Assembly (NCBI GenBank): GCA_030386875.1
Contig: CM059567.1
Coordinates: 84,127,130-84,191,129 of the forward strand
Length of the DNA stretch: 64,000 nucleotides
Direction: 5' to 3'
From: Morinoia aosen
Lineage: Eukaryota > Arthropoda > Malacostraca > Amphipoda > Talitridae
Below are positions 24,401-34,623 of the stretch, in pieces. The first letter of the stretch is position 1. Every line of letters begins with the position of its first letter. The position numbers and the translations under genes were made by a program. Below the pieces are notes generated by a model. The model ran no database searches, was not told the origin of the DNA, and worked only from the letters and a program-made list of their open reading frames with translations.

Positions 24401-27377
24401 CCTTCAAACGACCAAATATGATCCTTAGTTCGAAAACCCGTTTATTATGGAACTGCTATTCGTAAAACACAAACACACAAATGTGTGTAATCGGTGAATT
24501 CAGAAAGAATTTCTGATTTCGTTGATGCTAGTTAGAGGTTGGAATTAAAATTACTTCTGAATCGACCTAAATTAAAACAAACACACCCGATTTAATTATT
24601 CATTTCCAAGTGTGAACTCACCTTTATTTGTTGGGAGCTAATAATTTTGAATTATACCTCACATTGACCAAATCGCGTCTTAATGACCATCCATCTCTAT
24701 CACACTAACTAATTAATGTGATGCCTGGTAGTGAATTTTTCAGCTTACAATTTTATCCCGGGCATTTTGTTTGATATCGCTCACCTCAAATCTTCCTCCG
24801 TATTCAATTGATTTCATTACTTTTATTGATGATAAGAAGTTATGAGAGGGCAGTTTTACATGAGTATGTTGTTGGAGTGGGCAATAAATTCATTTCTGCT
24901 GTGTCCGATAATGCTTGAAAACTCTTAAAACTTTTAACCAAAACTCCTGTCAAACCAAGCATTTGTATCAAAATTATTTTGCATATCAATAACCACTTCT
25001 TGTGCTATTTCAGGGACATCAGATACATTGACACTGAAATGTTCATCGTATGGCAGAAAGATTTGTTACATTCGTCGGGATAGTGGCCTCTTATTTCAAC
25101 AATAAGTTTTTTAAAATGATCTTATGTTAAAACGTACAAATCATCGATATTAGTTGCATTTCGCGCTTTTTCAACAGTCTGCGCAAAAGTTGGAAACATG
25201 CATGTGTAATTTCTTTTACTTGATTTTTGTGATTAAGAGTTTTGGCTTCAATTCGAAAGACGTCTTCTTCCCAGATAACGTCATTATCACACTCTCCTCT
25301 CCTTGAAATGATGTATTTTATTAAAGATATCAAATGTATCTACTAAATACGATAATTTTCATACTGTAGATTCCTCTGTCACTATAGATTCAAATAAGTT
25401 TATATTTTGAACACCGAAAAAATTTGCGCCTCATTTTTTGGTTCAAAAAATTTGTTCGACGTTTTTCATTTCAAGCGCCACGTATCTTACCTCAATGTTG
25501 AACACGAGTACTACATCGTGTAAGGAATCTAGATATTTGTATAGAATTTTGAAAAGTCTTGTTGCAAGCGGCTTTGATTTTTCAACATAAATTGCTGCAA
25601 TTACACGATTGACTACTACTTTTAACATTTTAACTGCGACGTGAGCCACATTTGGTCACTGAGAGAGAAAGTTTTCATTACGCTGTTGACCGACCAGTAG
25701 TCACAAACTCAATTTTAAAATATGCCTAATCAAAACGAAATGAGAACACAGTACAGTTTATGTTTAGTATTATCAGCATTCCTCACTACAATCGACTTTA
25801 AATTTGAATCGAACATTAAACTTCAGTTTTGCCGGCCTCAGTCAGAGTGTTGATGGTATAAAAAATGTCTTGGTAGCTAATACTTGTCGCTGAATAATAA
25901 AATGAATTCAATTACTCCTAGAGCCACTTTTTAAACTGATAATAATTGGAAGTTATACTTACAGCCAAGCATTAGGGGTGCCCCATCGGTACAAGCTTCA
26001 CACAATATCTTCCATTCGATTGAGTGTTCTTCAAAGAATTCGTTAATTACATTGAAAATATCAACAGCGGTAGTTGTAGTTTTTTGAGGCTTAAAACCTA
26101 TAACTCTTCTTTTATTTTTTTATTCTTAAAATTACGAACACACTCAAGAAGTTGTGAAAATTTTATAGCATCTGTAGCTTATCAAGCTGTAAGCCAAACA
26201 GCCCAGCTGGAGTTTTTTGGTTCTTGACTGAACAATTTGAGATAAAACGTCATAGGACACATCTGAAATTCTTCGTTTTGTAGTATTATTTGACACGGAT
26301 AGAGTAAAAATTCATCAAGTGTATCAGAATCTATCATGAGACGTAACCTACAATATCTTTGGTGCACGAAAAACTAAGATTTTCATCTAGTGTATTTGGC
26401 ATTTTAACCTGTGCAATCTTTAATGCAACGAATTTGAAGCTTCAATTGCCGCAAAGTTTTTGTTATTAAATGATCTACTTACGGCAACCCGGCAGCTCTT
26501 AATAATCCACTCTTCCAGTGGTGAAAACGGCGTATTTGACACCATTTTAAAGAGGACTTTTCAATCATAAAATGCGCTAAAAAACTTGATGATCGTGGTA
26601 CAACCATTAACTCGTAAGAAAAAGGAACAGCAACGAGCTGCCTTCGCTCACATTGAAGCAGGCGTGAGACCAGGCTATTGTCAAAGTTGTTTAATGGGAA
26701 AATATGTTTTGCTGAACTAGAAGATAAGCTTTATAATTTTTAGAGCTTCCATATGTACTTCATCCATTCAGATTTGCACTATACGTATAGTACGCAAGCG
26801 CAAGCAATAAAACAGGTCTGTTGTCTTGTACTTAGTTCACTTTATATTTTCATTTTACTGAAGTGAGAATTCGGTTAGATTTGATATAAAGTGTATTACG
26901 TACTCAAATATATTTAAGTTAACTATTTTAGAAATGCCAGTAGTAAATGAAAATTAAAATTTTTGACTTGAGAAAGAACTCATAAAAGTGAGACAAAAAT
27001 GGTTTAATTACATTTCTCTCTCGAAACCAGAACTCCCTGCTGCTTCGAGAAAACATTGCAATAATTATATAGAAGTTCTACTGTCATCCCTTTATGATAT
27101 GTCATGCCTTGGCCTAACGTGGGTTAGAACAGTTGGGAACGTACGGTATGCAGTCGTTCAGCATTTCTGACAATTGATCTCCTAGACTAATGGATCGAAT
27201 AAAGCTGAAATTTAATCACCTAACAGGTACGACGTGTGCAAGTGCTTCAGGCCGGAAGACAACTTCATCGCGGGACAGAAAAGGAACTATGGCAATTGTG
27301 ATGAAGATAGTCTTATGAATGAACGACCTCTGCAAGCTGAAACTAAAGGCTGTAAAAACGGATCAAGCTTTCTCTGA
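1..27377 (+). CDS. ChT: High-affinity choline transporter (CHT1, SLC5A7 family), 3' part, ten exons
   Basis: This sodium-coupled plasma-membrane symporter takes choline back into cholinergic nerve endings and limits acetylcholine synthesis. The ten exons spliced at GT/AG sites give one uninterrupted frame of 437 codons plus stop. Family hallmarks appear in the expected order: [16 protein letters not shown] (exon 1), [18 protein letters not shown] (exon 2), [14 protein letters not shown] (exons 3-4), [16 protein letters not shown] and MFARNIYK (exon 6), VIWVMR (exon 7), [11 protein letters not shown] and INTYGS (exon 8), GGEPY and FPFRTMAM (exon 9). Human CHT1 has 580 residues, and the window starts near its residue 65, so the 5' exons are upstream. 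The cytoplasmic tail (about 50 residues, last exon) is short and unlike the vertebrate tail. Introns are 0.4-8.4 kb and filled with transposon debris, which fits one functional gene in a repeat-rich genome. Identity is by recall of family motifs. Confidence 0.95.
109..2236 (+). other. CHT1 intron, no feature seen
   Basis: AT-rich intron between exons a and b. No coding frame, repeat or RNA gene is evident. Short open frames here have no recognisable content. Confidence 0.8.
2237..2385 (+). CDS. ChT: CHT1 exon b
   Basis: The acceptor TTTGCAG precedes 2237 and the donor GTGAGT follows 2385. The exon encodes [20 protein letters not shown] through [18 protein letters not shown] to IFAGL, the most conserved CHT1 membrane segment. 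It enters in phase 1 and leaves in phase 0. Confidence 0.95.
2386..4840 (+). other. CHT1 intron with a TA microsatellite
   Basis: AT-rich intron between exons b and c. Its only distinct feature is a (TA)n run at about 3367-3409. Nothing else is recognisable. Confidence 0.8.
4841..4996 (+). CDS. ChT: CHT1 exon c
   Basis: The acceptor CGACAG precedes 4841 and the donor GTGTGT follows 4996. The 52 codons run from [14 protein letters not shown] to [10 protein letters not shown]. The middle stretch corresponds to the variable extracellular loop of CHT1. GGIPWQ is a family signature that continues into exon d. Confidence 0.95.
4997..6133 (+). other. CHT1 intron, no feature seen
   Basis: Intron between exons c and d. 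I see no coding frame or repeat in it. Confidence 0.75.
6134..6263 (+). CDS. ChT: CHT1 exon d
   Basis: The acceptor TTGGCAG precedes 6134 and the donor GTGAGT follows 6263. It encodes [18 protein letters not shown] to [13 protein letters not shown], completing the GGIPWQ-YFQRVLS signature. It leaves in phase 1; the split codon becomes Asp with the next exon. Confidence 0.95.
6719..6807 (+). CDS. ChT: CHT1 exon e
   Basis: The acceptor ACCCGCAG precedes 6719 and the donor GTGAGT follows 6807. It encodes [18 protein letters not shown] to VMQYLTPS. The DWxQT stretch is the loop before the helix that continues in exon f. The frame stays open past the donor into the intron, so reading the genomic ORF alone would overextend it. 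Confidence 0.93.
9240..9330 (-). repeat. Possible tRNA-derived SINE remnant in CHT1 intron 5
   Basis: On the - strand the sequence GGTTCGAAATCCC (+ 9264-9276) matches an RNA polymerase III B box. About 40 bases upstream of it on that strand, TGGCTGTGCGAGG (+ 9311-9323) resembles an A box. Order and spacing fit the head of a tRNA-derived SINE. No tail or target duplication is clear, so this is tentative. Confidence 0.4.
9452..9570 (+). repeat. 59-bp tandem duplication
   Basis: Two almost identical 59-bp units lie head to tail, starting at 9452 and 9511, each beginning CCATGCTTTATAAATTTGG. They differ at only a few positions, which suggests a recent local duplication inside CHT1 intron 5. Confidence 0.9.
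10240..10680 (-). pseudogene. Mariner-like transposase remnant (DNA transposon) in CHT1 intron 5
   Basis: Reading the - strand in broken frames gives the C-terminal half of an IS630/Tc1/mariner transposase. A stretch [15 protein letters not shown] precedes [20 protein letters not shown], the block that holds the third catalytic acidic residue. It is followed by EARARVKP and a tail ending in [13 protein letters not shown], typical of the end of these transposases. Several frameshifts and stops separate the pieces, so it is dead. No clear terminal repeats were found, so the ends are approximate. It belongs to the same broad group as the intact element at 53251-54740 but is clearly a different lineage. 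Confidence 0.75.
11075..11140. repeat. Stem-loop with 23-bp arms
   Basis: The left arm 11075-11097 (GCCGTATCTATGATACCGCA...) and the right arm 11117-11140 are reverse complements at about 21 of 23 positions, with a 20-base loop. It may be the tip of a small foldback element in CHT1 intron 5. Confidence 0.8.
11155..11700. repeat. Degenerate ~180-bp tandem repeat
   Basis: The motif AATCnAAAGGGCTTGAAAAG, followed by AGCTACAAA, occurs at about 11155 and 11328, and a weaker form (ATTCGATAGGGCTTA) at about 11510. The spacings are about 173 and 182 bases. The units also share A-runs and the phrase 'agagctaca'. They look like old tandem copies of one ~180-bp unit rich in homopolymers. Confidence 0.5.
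12794..12916 (+). CDS. ChT: CHT1 exon f
   Basis: The acceptor GCCTGCAG precedes 12794 and the donor GTAAGC follows 12916. It encodes [18 protein letters not shown] to [13 protein letters not shown] in 41 codons. The block [11 protein letters not shown] is nearly invariant in CHT1 and typical of the SLC5 fold. Confidence 0.96.
13697..13800 (+). CDS. ChT: CHT1 exon g
   Basis: The acceptor GGTGCAG precedes 13697 and the donor GTAAGT follows 13800. It encodes [17 protein letters not shown] to INSIYYL and leaves in phase 2. The (A)S(E)xE(V/I)(I/V)WVMR start is the conserved CHT1 segment after FRQK. The 60 bases before it are repeated ATTCTATT units, an AT-rich rather than pyrimidine-rich tract. 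Confidence 0.94.
13801..15749 (+). other. CHT1 intron 7, left part, nothing recognised
   Basis: AT-rich intronic sequence. A 97-codon open frame at 15216-15509 has no recognisable domain. Confidence 0.7.
15752..16833. mobile_element. Mariner-like element with ~200-bp inverted ends, degraded, in CHT1 intron 7
   Basis: The element is flanked by TA on both sides (15750-15751 and 16834-16835) and starts CCGGGTGTCCTACAAAAATG; its other end is the reverse complement of CCGGGTTTCCCAGAAAAATG. The inverted ends stay alignable for about 200 bases (15752-15955 against 16633-16833) at roughly 80-85% identity. Near 16070-16185 the + strand reads [16 protein letters not shown] and then [15 protein letters not shown], which resembles the C-terminal tail of DUF4817-type mariner transposases. 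The rest of the transposase is lost. At 1082 bp it is a decayed, internally deleted copy. Long inverted ends and TA target sites fit the same superfamily as the intact element at 53251. Confidence 0.8.
16836..22240 (+). other. CHT1 intron 7, right part, nothing recognised
   Basis: This is 5.4 kb of AT-rich intron. I found no transposon end, coding domain, RNA gene or tandem array. A small GC-richer patch around 20590-20760 stands out but matches nothing I know. Confidence 0.65.
22241..22371 (+). CDS. ChT: CHT1 exon h
   Basis: The acceptor TTGACAG precedes 22241 and the donor GTGAGT follows 22371. The TT carried over from exon g plus T gives Phe, then [18 protein letters not shown] to FMVRLLG. 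The INTYGS motif and C(G/S)[11 protein letters not shown] are CHT1 hallmarks. The acceptor was chosen because it is the only nearby AG that keeps frame. Confidence 0.92.
22372..24076 (+). other. CHT1 intron 8, nothing recognised
   Basis: AT-rich intron between exons h and i with no identifiable element. Confidence 0.75.
24077..24251 (+). CDS. ChT: CHT1 exon i
   Basis: The acceptor CTTTAG precedes 24077. The exon encodes [19 protein letters not shown] to [14 protein letters not shown], including the family motif FPFRTMAM and the last membrane helix. The donor is read as AA|GTTTGT (exon end 24251), because joining to 27227 then gives Lys-Tyr-Asp in frame. A hAT-type element starts about 80 bases further on. 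Confidence 0.9.
24333..26640 (-). mobile_element. hAT element of the ZBED5-like group, decayed, in CHT1 intron 9
   Basis: On the - strand several broken frames together show a ZBED5/FAM200-type hAT transposase in the right order. From N to [10 protein letters not shown] and [12 protein letters not shown] (26367-26182), [19 protein letters not shown] (about 26030-25975; CTDGAPxMLG is the hAT catalytic motif), VVKVVN-like and [20 protein letters not shown] followed by EVRY (25649-25443, the 'LLFHTEVRWLSRG' region), and a degraded tail with FWLKVL and SSIKVMKS (about 24930-24750). The left end at 24333 reads TTGGTTCCCAACCTTTCGC, the typical terminus of this hAT group. The right end was not found. 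The copy has multiple frameshifts and stops and cannot be functional. Confidence 0.8.
27227..27377 (+). CDS. ChT: CHT1 last exon with stop codon
   Basis: The acceptor CTAACAG precedes 27227. The exon encodes [16 protein letters not shown] and then a hydrophilic tail, ending at TGA (27375-27377). Such short acidic and polar tails replace the longer trafficking tail of vertebrate CHT1. The tail is poorly conserved, so the call rests on the reading frame, splice site and the family's K-x-D-V/Y start after the last helix. Confidence 0.8.
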
Positions 27378-27625
27378 AGTCCTTGTAGTTGTACGACGTA
27401 AGCCATTGCATTTTTGCAATTATGCTTTTAGTATGGGACACGAACCACAATCTCTACTGCTAGCTTATAGTGCCACAGCGTATTAGAGGCCTCAGAGAAT
27501 TCTGCACTGCAATACTACGAAAAAATGTGTAGATATAATGTGATGTTTACAAAGCTAATGCTGTTGCTGACCTTTTAAAATATCACACCCTATATGTAGT
27601 GTCAAATTGACTCCAGCACCAAGGT

Positions 27626-27631
27626 AATAAA
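27626..27631 (+). terminator. ChT: Possible poly(A) signal of CHT1
   Basis: This is the first AATAAA after the CHT1 stop, 249 bases downstream. It sits right at the edge of a mariner-type terminal sequence, so it may belong to the insertion rather than the original gene. Confidence 0.35.
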
Positions 27632-28690
27632 GGGTGACGCAAAAAGAAAGCATGGATTTTGAACTAGTATAATTGGCTTTATATTGATCAAATACAATTA
27701 GTACTCACATCACGATTAGTAATGTAGTCAATTTATGAATTGTCAGGTTTTCGAACGTTTGTCACTTTTCTCAAATTAAAGCAAACATCATGCAGATGGC
27801 TGCCTTTTTCGTGGATACGCATTTAAAGCCTTTCTTCACAATTCACCATCACTTTCGTCAAAGTGTCATGAGAAAGAGCAGCAAATTCCTCACGTATTGC
27901 AACTTCCAGACCGTTGAGTGAAGAAATTTGTTGCAGTACACTTTACTTTTTACACTTTACATTACCCCGTAACCAGATGTCACAAACCAACAAATCTGGC
28001 GAACGTGCAGGCCAATGGACATCGCCGAAGAGTGAGACCACGTGTTGGGGAAAAATTTCTCCAGCAACTGCCACGGAATCATTAGCCGCGTGGGCTGTGG
28101 CTCCATCTTATTGGAACCTTATGTCCGCCGTGTTCATCCCTAAAGTGTTCAGTGGGGCCGCACGGAATTAAATAGCAGTACTACATAAAGTGTAGCATTC
28201 ACGGATATACTAACACGGCCTTCTTAAAAAACAAGGCCTTACGGTTCCCACTTTGGACACTCCACACCTCACAGTCACTTTTGCACTGCGCAGTGATTTT
28301 TGATGCAATCCTTATCGGTTGTCTGCTGCCCAACAGCGGCAGATTTGTATGTCTAAGTGAAAATGCGTTTCTTCACTCATCATCAACAAAACATAAGTTC
28401 ACAAAACAGTCTACGTTCATAATAAACATGTTCGTGAATCTTCTTCACGATCATAATCTTGTAAGGCTGAAATTGTAACTCATCCTTCAGGATGCGCTGC
28501 AGCGAGCGACAAAATGTGCACAAAGTTGGAGCGCGTCGCTTAATGGATGCGGCGAGGACTTTAAAAGCGCAAACACTTTTTCTCTGTCGACATTTTTCAG
28601 CTTTCGCACCGTGCAAGGACAACCAGGCAACTTCTGCTTCGTGACTGATCCAGTTGAGCGATAAGAGGCAACCTATCGCCAAATTTGAGA
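27632..28690 (-). pseudogene. Mariner-like transposase remnant downstream of CHT1
   Basis: The - strand shows, in broken frames, a helix-turn-helix piece CRSLQRILKDELQFQPYKIM then IVKKI (about 28530-28420), which matches the second DNA-binding helix region of DUF4817-type mariner transposases. Further on come HWPARSPDLLVCDIWLRG (about 28020-27960, around the last catalytic Asp) and a C-terminal tail with EEFAALSHDTLTKVMV and KGSHLHDV (27900-27780). The left edge reads GGGTGACGCAAAAAGAAAGC, plausible as a terminal sequence. The central part with the first two catalytic residues is not recognisable. It is dead, and a separate lineage from the remnant at 10240-10680. Confidence 0.72.
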
Positions 28691-31600
28691 GCTTTCAATA
28701 TATTTACCACAGAAGATACAGAGGTATAATGTTTCTTAAGTCTAGAACAATGGTCTAATTTGAATATAGCTACCTGTGGGCCCGAATAAGTTCAGCGACT
28801 TCTGGGGCATCCTACCATCAACGTTATTCTAAGGTGTACAATAATGTTTAACCTAAATCACTTAACCTAGTTTCGCATTAAACTGATCAGTGAGATAATT
28901 TACTCGATATCAGATATTTCATTTTACAATATAGGTCATATGGACTATACTTAACAGTATATTCGATAAACGATTTAACAGCAGACTGAAGATCGGCGAT
29001 ATTCCCCATGGCAAATTACATTATTGGAAACAGTCATGTAGGAGACAAGATTTGAATTGGTGATCTTACACGACTAGTATTCCGATAGGAAGTGAGACTC
29101 AAGATTTCTTTTGAATACCTTGTCGCGGAATATTTAAGTGTGTATGGAAAAGGCATTGAATTGTGATCACAGAGTCATTTCTTTTGAAGAAATATTCCAC
29201 AGCGAAAACGCGATGCTACAGCTACACGATCCACTTCGCCATTGCTACTTCGCTCCCACCACTGATGCCACGCAAGTCAAATCCATCCGTTTTTTTGCGC
29301 CACCCGTATCCGTTGGTTTGTTTCAAGTAAGAAGGAGAGTTTTCCGTTTCAGTCAGTTTCTAGGACACGTTTTGAATGTGAGTTAAACTGTATTTTTTTT
29401 TTTTTGGTCCTTTGGAAGTTTCAGATTGTGGTAACAGCAATTACGAACAAAAAAGTTTAAGACTACATTGACAACGCTAAACACAGTAATTACTTTACAG
29501 GAGCGTCTTAAACTTGAATAAATTAATTTCAATAACCGAAGTTGTCAAAAAATACTTTAACTGAAGTTAGTGAGTATGCAAGGAGGCCCTATCCGTGCGA
29601 AGGTACATACCAGACATGAATTTTCTCGCGATTAATATCGTTTTGAAAGTTGCCAACGTGTTAGAACATGTCGGTAACCATTCCTTCGCGATGAAACGTC
29701 CATTTATGTTTTACATTTGTTACAAAAAGTTTTATGTGTCGAAATTTAGTGTGCTGGATTTCATAGTTTTTATCTCTGTGTTTCTTAGTTTAAGGCTGAC
29801 AATGAATTTTTTAGTGCTTAGGCTGGTACATATATTATTTTTTGAAGTACGGACTGTTTTCTAAGCCCACATATGTTCAATGGTTATGCAATGTACGCCT
29901 TCAAATTTGCGGATCTCTTTTTTACAGTTCATTAATGCCAAATTTACCATTTTAGTAAACCCATTAATAGCATCCCCCATTTGCATTTATATAAGAAACG
30001 AAGGAGGATTTTTCGAATGCATATGAAATTTAACTTGGTATATAACGCACTCAGCATACTACATGGCTTCAACTGGTATAAAATTTAATGTACACAAGAT
30101 CTCCTGAAAGTGGAACGTATAGTACTTTCACTGAGACTTCCTGCAACGGGTATTTCTCTTTCTCATTAACTTTCTCTTAAACTGGAACACCCATATTACC
30201 TAAATTTTACTTCCATATTTTTGAAGTCGAGTCACACTGAAATAAAATGAATTACCATTAACTCTATATGCACCAGTAATTGCATTTCTCCTGTCACCTT
30301 ACAGAATATGTTTAATATATAAATATGATATTGTCAATGTACCATGTTAATGTCATTTAATCCAAAACGAAAACAATTAAAGTTAACATTGCTTGAAAAA
30401 CGTGATTTTTTAAAAAAGGTACCTACATATAGTAGATGTTAGCGTTCTAATGAGTGAGTTTAAGATTGGAAGGACTACTGCCTTTAACGTCAGAAAGCAT
30501 AAGGGAAAGCTATTGAAAACTGCACTATCATTTTTAAATAAAAAGAAAAACTGCAGGGAATTGTAAAATATGTGGTATGTACTACATTCATACATAGTTC
30601 AAAGTATATAATCTTTTAAGTTTGAAAATATTTTACTTTGACTCAGCAATAGTTTTTTCCTCATATATAAGCAATACATTGTAACGGGAATATCTCGCCT
30701 GTTTCAATTACAAGAGTTTTAGACAACATACAATGTTTTTTTCAGAGAAATTCTCTAAGACTGCTTTCGTCTCATGAATGTAAATGAATTGTGAACCTAA
30801 TATACGAATATGAACAATATTTGATTTTACGAAATGGCTTAAATTCCAATTTCATTTCAAGAGAGAACTTTCTGGCTCCGTTAGTTTCCATTTATTCACT
30901 AAAATTTTTTAAGGCTAGCAAGGAAATTTCTTGGACGTCACTGTTGCTTGGCTTCCTTTTCAACAAACATAGAGCAGAAGCCAGTTTTTTTGAAGTATTT
31001 GATATAATATTGCTATATTTCAACGATTTGATCATAAATTTTGTGATTGGTGTTTTGCAAAAACTAAACGCTTAACGTTTCAGAAAAAGTATACGGATCA
31101 CGAACACTTTCATGGGTCCAATTGTCGGTATCGTATTCGCCTATGTATGTGATTTTATACTGAATGTTGATGTTTTACTTTATATTCTTAGATATGTTTC
31201 TCTCGGGCAGAGCAGTTATTACCTTCGGTTATGACACGAGCTTTATTTAACACTAATGCATTGGTTGAAGGACAGAGTGTTACCGCAATGAAATCGGAAT
31301 TAACACAGCCATTTCTTACTATTGGATGGCGCATTCAGAAAAAAGGATATAACGAAATAGAAGAAATGGAAGTTAAGGGTGAAAATTGTTTTGTAATAAT
31401 GCCGAATTATTTTTTCGACCCAAAAATAAAAAAAAGAAAGTACAGAATAGAAAATGAAAATACTACCAAAAAGGAAAGGATATGAGATGTTTTAAAAGCG
31501 ATTTCGAACTTAAATAATGAAACCAAAATCTAAAAACTTGATAAAATCAAAATCCCTCTAATAACAATGGTAGATACTTATAAATCATAATGTGAAAAAA

Positions 31601-31968
31601 TATAGAACCAATACAAAGAATTCTAATTCAGAATTAACGGGAGAGAAAACACTTTTACGAGAACTTCTTAGATCATATGATCTTCAACCCTTGATAACAT
31701 TTCGTTTTACTATGATCCATCCAGTTCGCTTCAGTTCGAAAAGTATTTGCGGAAAGAAAGTCCAGGTAGAAATTTCGTTGAGGCAAGTGCAAGTAGAACC
31801 TTTTTTTGTCTGTATTATCCCATCGTGTGTGTTGTTATTCGGAATGAATGTACAAGTGTGTACTGTGTCATTATTCGGCGTGTAAAATAGGCTGATTAAA
31901 TTTTCATGCAACGCTTTCGGTATTATTAACCAACAATAACGGGGCAAGTGCACGTAGCGGGCTGCTAC
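28691..31968. other. Intergenic stretch, nothing recognised
   Basis: This is 3.3 kb of AT-rich DNA between the mariner remnant and the LINE copy. It holds a T-run near 29393-29405 and several short open frames of 60-100 codons with low-complexity composition. No domain, repeat or RNA gene is recognisable. Confidence 0.7.
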
Positions 31969-33103
31969 AAATCGGAGGAATGACGTTTTAGTCAGTTACC
32001 GTTCATCTAACGTGGGACAAAAAGCTCTCTCAGTTTCCGGAGCTTTTTTGTAGAACAAGCTTCCTCAGCATATCAAAAACTCTAAAACTGTAAAAGAATT
32101 TAGAGTAAATGTATCACGTCATTTTGCATCTCTGTCATAGGGCCTGCAGCATTTCGGTGTGAATTTCCCATCTACCAGAAATTTTAATTTTCCTGAAATT
32201 TCTGTTAGAAAATCAGAAATTATTTCATTTTACGTTTGCTAAGCCATTCGTATATTCATCTTAATTATTTCTGTCGACAATAATGAGCACCACAGCCGTC
32301 AGTTCAATGCAGCAGAACGAACGTTTTTTCCATAATGAGGAGTATTTCCTCATCTTTATATTTTTATTTTATTATTTTTTTCTCTTTTCTGTATTAATAT
32401 TTAACGTCCGTATGACAAACATACCCTGAAATACATTTTCTATGTACACCAATATACAGGTTTATAGATGTGAGGGTTGTGCAAAGTTTTTAATGAACTA
32501 AATTTTGGCTAACGTTGTCTCGCTATTTCAAAATCATTTCTCGAAGATGTTTTCCATCGATTTCGGTTGAGCAGGGGGGGGGGGGGGGAGGGGGTAATTT
32601 AAGCATTTCATTTAGTCTTTTTATATTTTTTCGTGCTTTCAGCGCACACTAGCACTGAACTTTCAAATCGAAAAAAACTCTAAATTTCTGTAATTAAAAT
32701 TATCACTTTGAACCATTGCATAATCTACCTATATGTGCCAAATTTTGTAAATATTCGCCACTCAGATGTGATCTCCGGCCACAATGTTACTCCATTTTAT
32801 CCCACGTATACATGTCCGTATAATGCTGAAGAGTTGTGTTGTTTCTTGACTGTAACCTGAGTTTTCTTTAAAATTTCTATAAATAAATTAGAAACCAGTT
32901 CATTTTTACGTTTTTCGAAGTCTTCTTTTCTTTATAGTTATTCTTTTCTGAATAATTTCTTAGGATTACAGTGAGCTCAACTATCATTTTCGGTGTAGTA
33001 GATGGTAGGTTGTTTTTATCTTTTTATTTTTTATTTTATAAATTTTTTTCTTATATTTCATTTTCAATAAGTAATATATATTAATATGTGTGTGTACGTA
33101 TGT

Positions 33104-33105
<2 letters not shown>

Positions 33106-33188
<83 letters not shown>
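33106..33188. repeat. (TA)n microsatellite
   Basis: About 40 uninterrupted TA units inside the + LINE copy. The matching place in the other copy (near 43900) has only short TA runs. Confidence 0.97.
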
Positions 33189-33196
<8 letters not shown>

Positions 33197-34623
33197 TACA
33201 TGTTTCTATTTCATTTCTTTACGCAAAATCCATCCGGTTAATACATTTATTGCACTAGCGAAATGATTCAAAAATAGATCTATCACTTCCCCAGAGGGCG
33301 TTTCTGTGAATCGGATTAATGACAAATACCATTAATGAAATAAAGCGCAATTTGAACATATAAATCGTGGTAAAATTATCTTTCTGTCCGTATGTTAAAT
33401 AAGTTATGAATTTTGATGTTGAGTATATGTTTGTTTACGCATTTCTGCCAAAATTTTGTAGATATTTGTCAATCATGAGTGCATGGTAACCGGATTACAC
33501 TATATCTCCATTTTATCCCATGTACCCATGTCCGCATGATGTCGCAGAGAATATCGAGAAGATATGAAATATGTTTTTGTTGTTGTTGTTGTTCCTCGGT
33601 GGTAACTTGAGTTTTCTTAAAATTTCTTTTAGGAAATTAAAAAAACGCATTTTACGTTTTCGAAAGTCCTTTTTCAATTCCTTATTTTTCCTCAGGTTAT
33701 TTCTTACGATTCATCAGAGCTTTGGCTGTCATTTTAAATAAAGAAAGAGCAAGATTATTTTTCTTGTTTATTAGCATTTCTCTTATATTCATTTTCAATA
33801 CGTATATATATGAAAATGTGTGTTAGTATGTGCATGGGTGTGAATGTGTGAGCACCCAAACATGAATGTCTATGTATCAGTGTACACATGCACACGTTTC
33901 GTACATATATAAGCACATGCACATATATATGTTTCTAGTTTCTACTTTTTGCGAAAAAGCAAAACCTCATGACACATTACATTTTACCTAAAGCTCTGCG
34001 ATTTGTTAACAATGAACCAAATTCCAGAAATAAACAAATTGACTGCGCTTGCTTAATGATTTATAAATCGATCTATCACGGCCCCGAAGGGCATTTCTGT
34101 GAATAGAAGAAATTAAAAGTATAAACAGATAAATGTAATAAAGCGCTCGTGCAAAATTATCTCTATATTTGTATGCTGAACAAGCCATGCATTTCATTTT
34201 TCAGTGTAAGTTTGTTTACGCATTTCTATATGTGCGTGCTGTGTTGCGCGATGTTCTTTATAATTAAATTACTTCGTGACTAACCAATACTTGATTGTCA
34301 TCTACGATCGTGTTTCAATCTGCTCCGGTATAGCGTTTTTTGTCTTTTTCCTACTTCGATGTTCTCCATAAATTACTTCATGACTAACCTTTTCTCAATA
34401 CTTGATTGTCATTTACGATGGGGTTTCAATCTGCTCCCGTATAGCGTTTTTTGTCCTTTTCCTACTTCGATAATTTCAACTAAGAACTTGAGAGTTTCGG
34501 AAAATTCCTTAGCAGTATTCGAATTATTTACAAGTTGTTAGCCATCTCTTGGAATATAAAATATCCAAGAGATGATATTTTTCATTTCTCATTCAACTAC
34601 CCTTGACAGAGTTAGACTATTAG

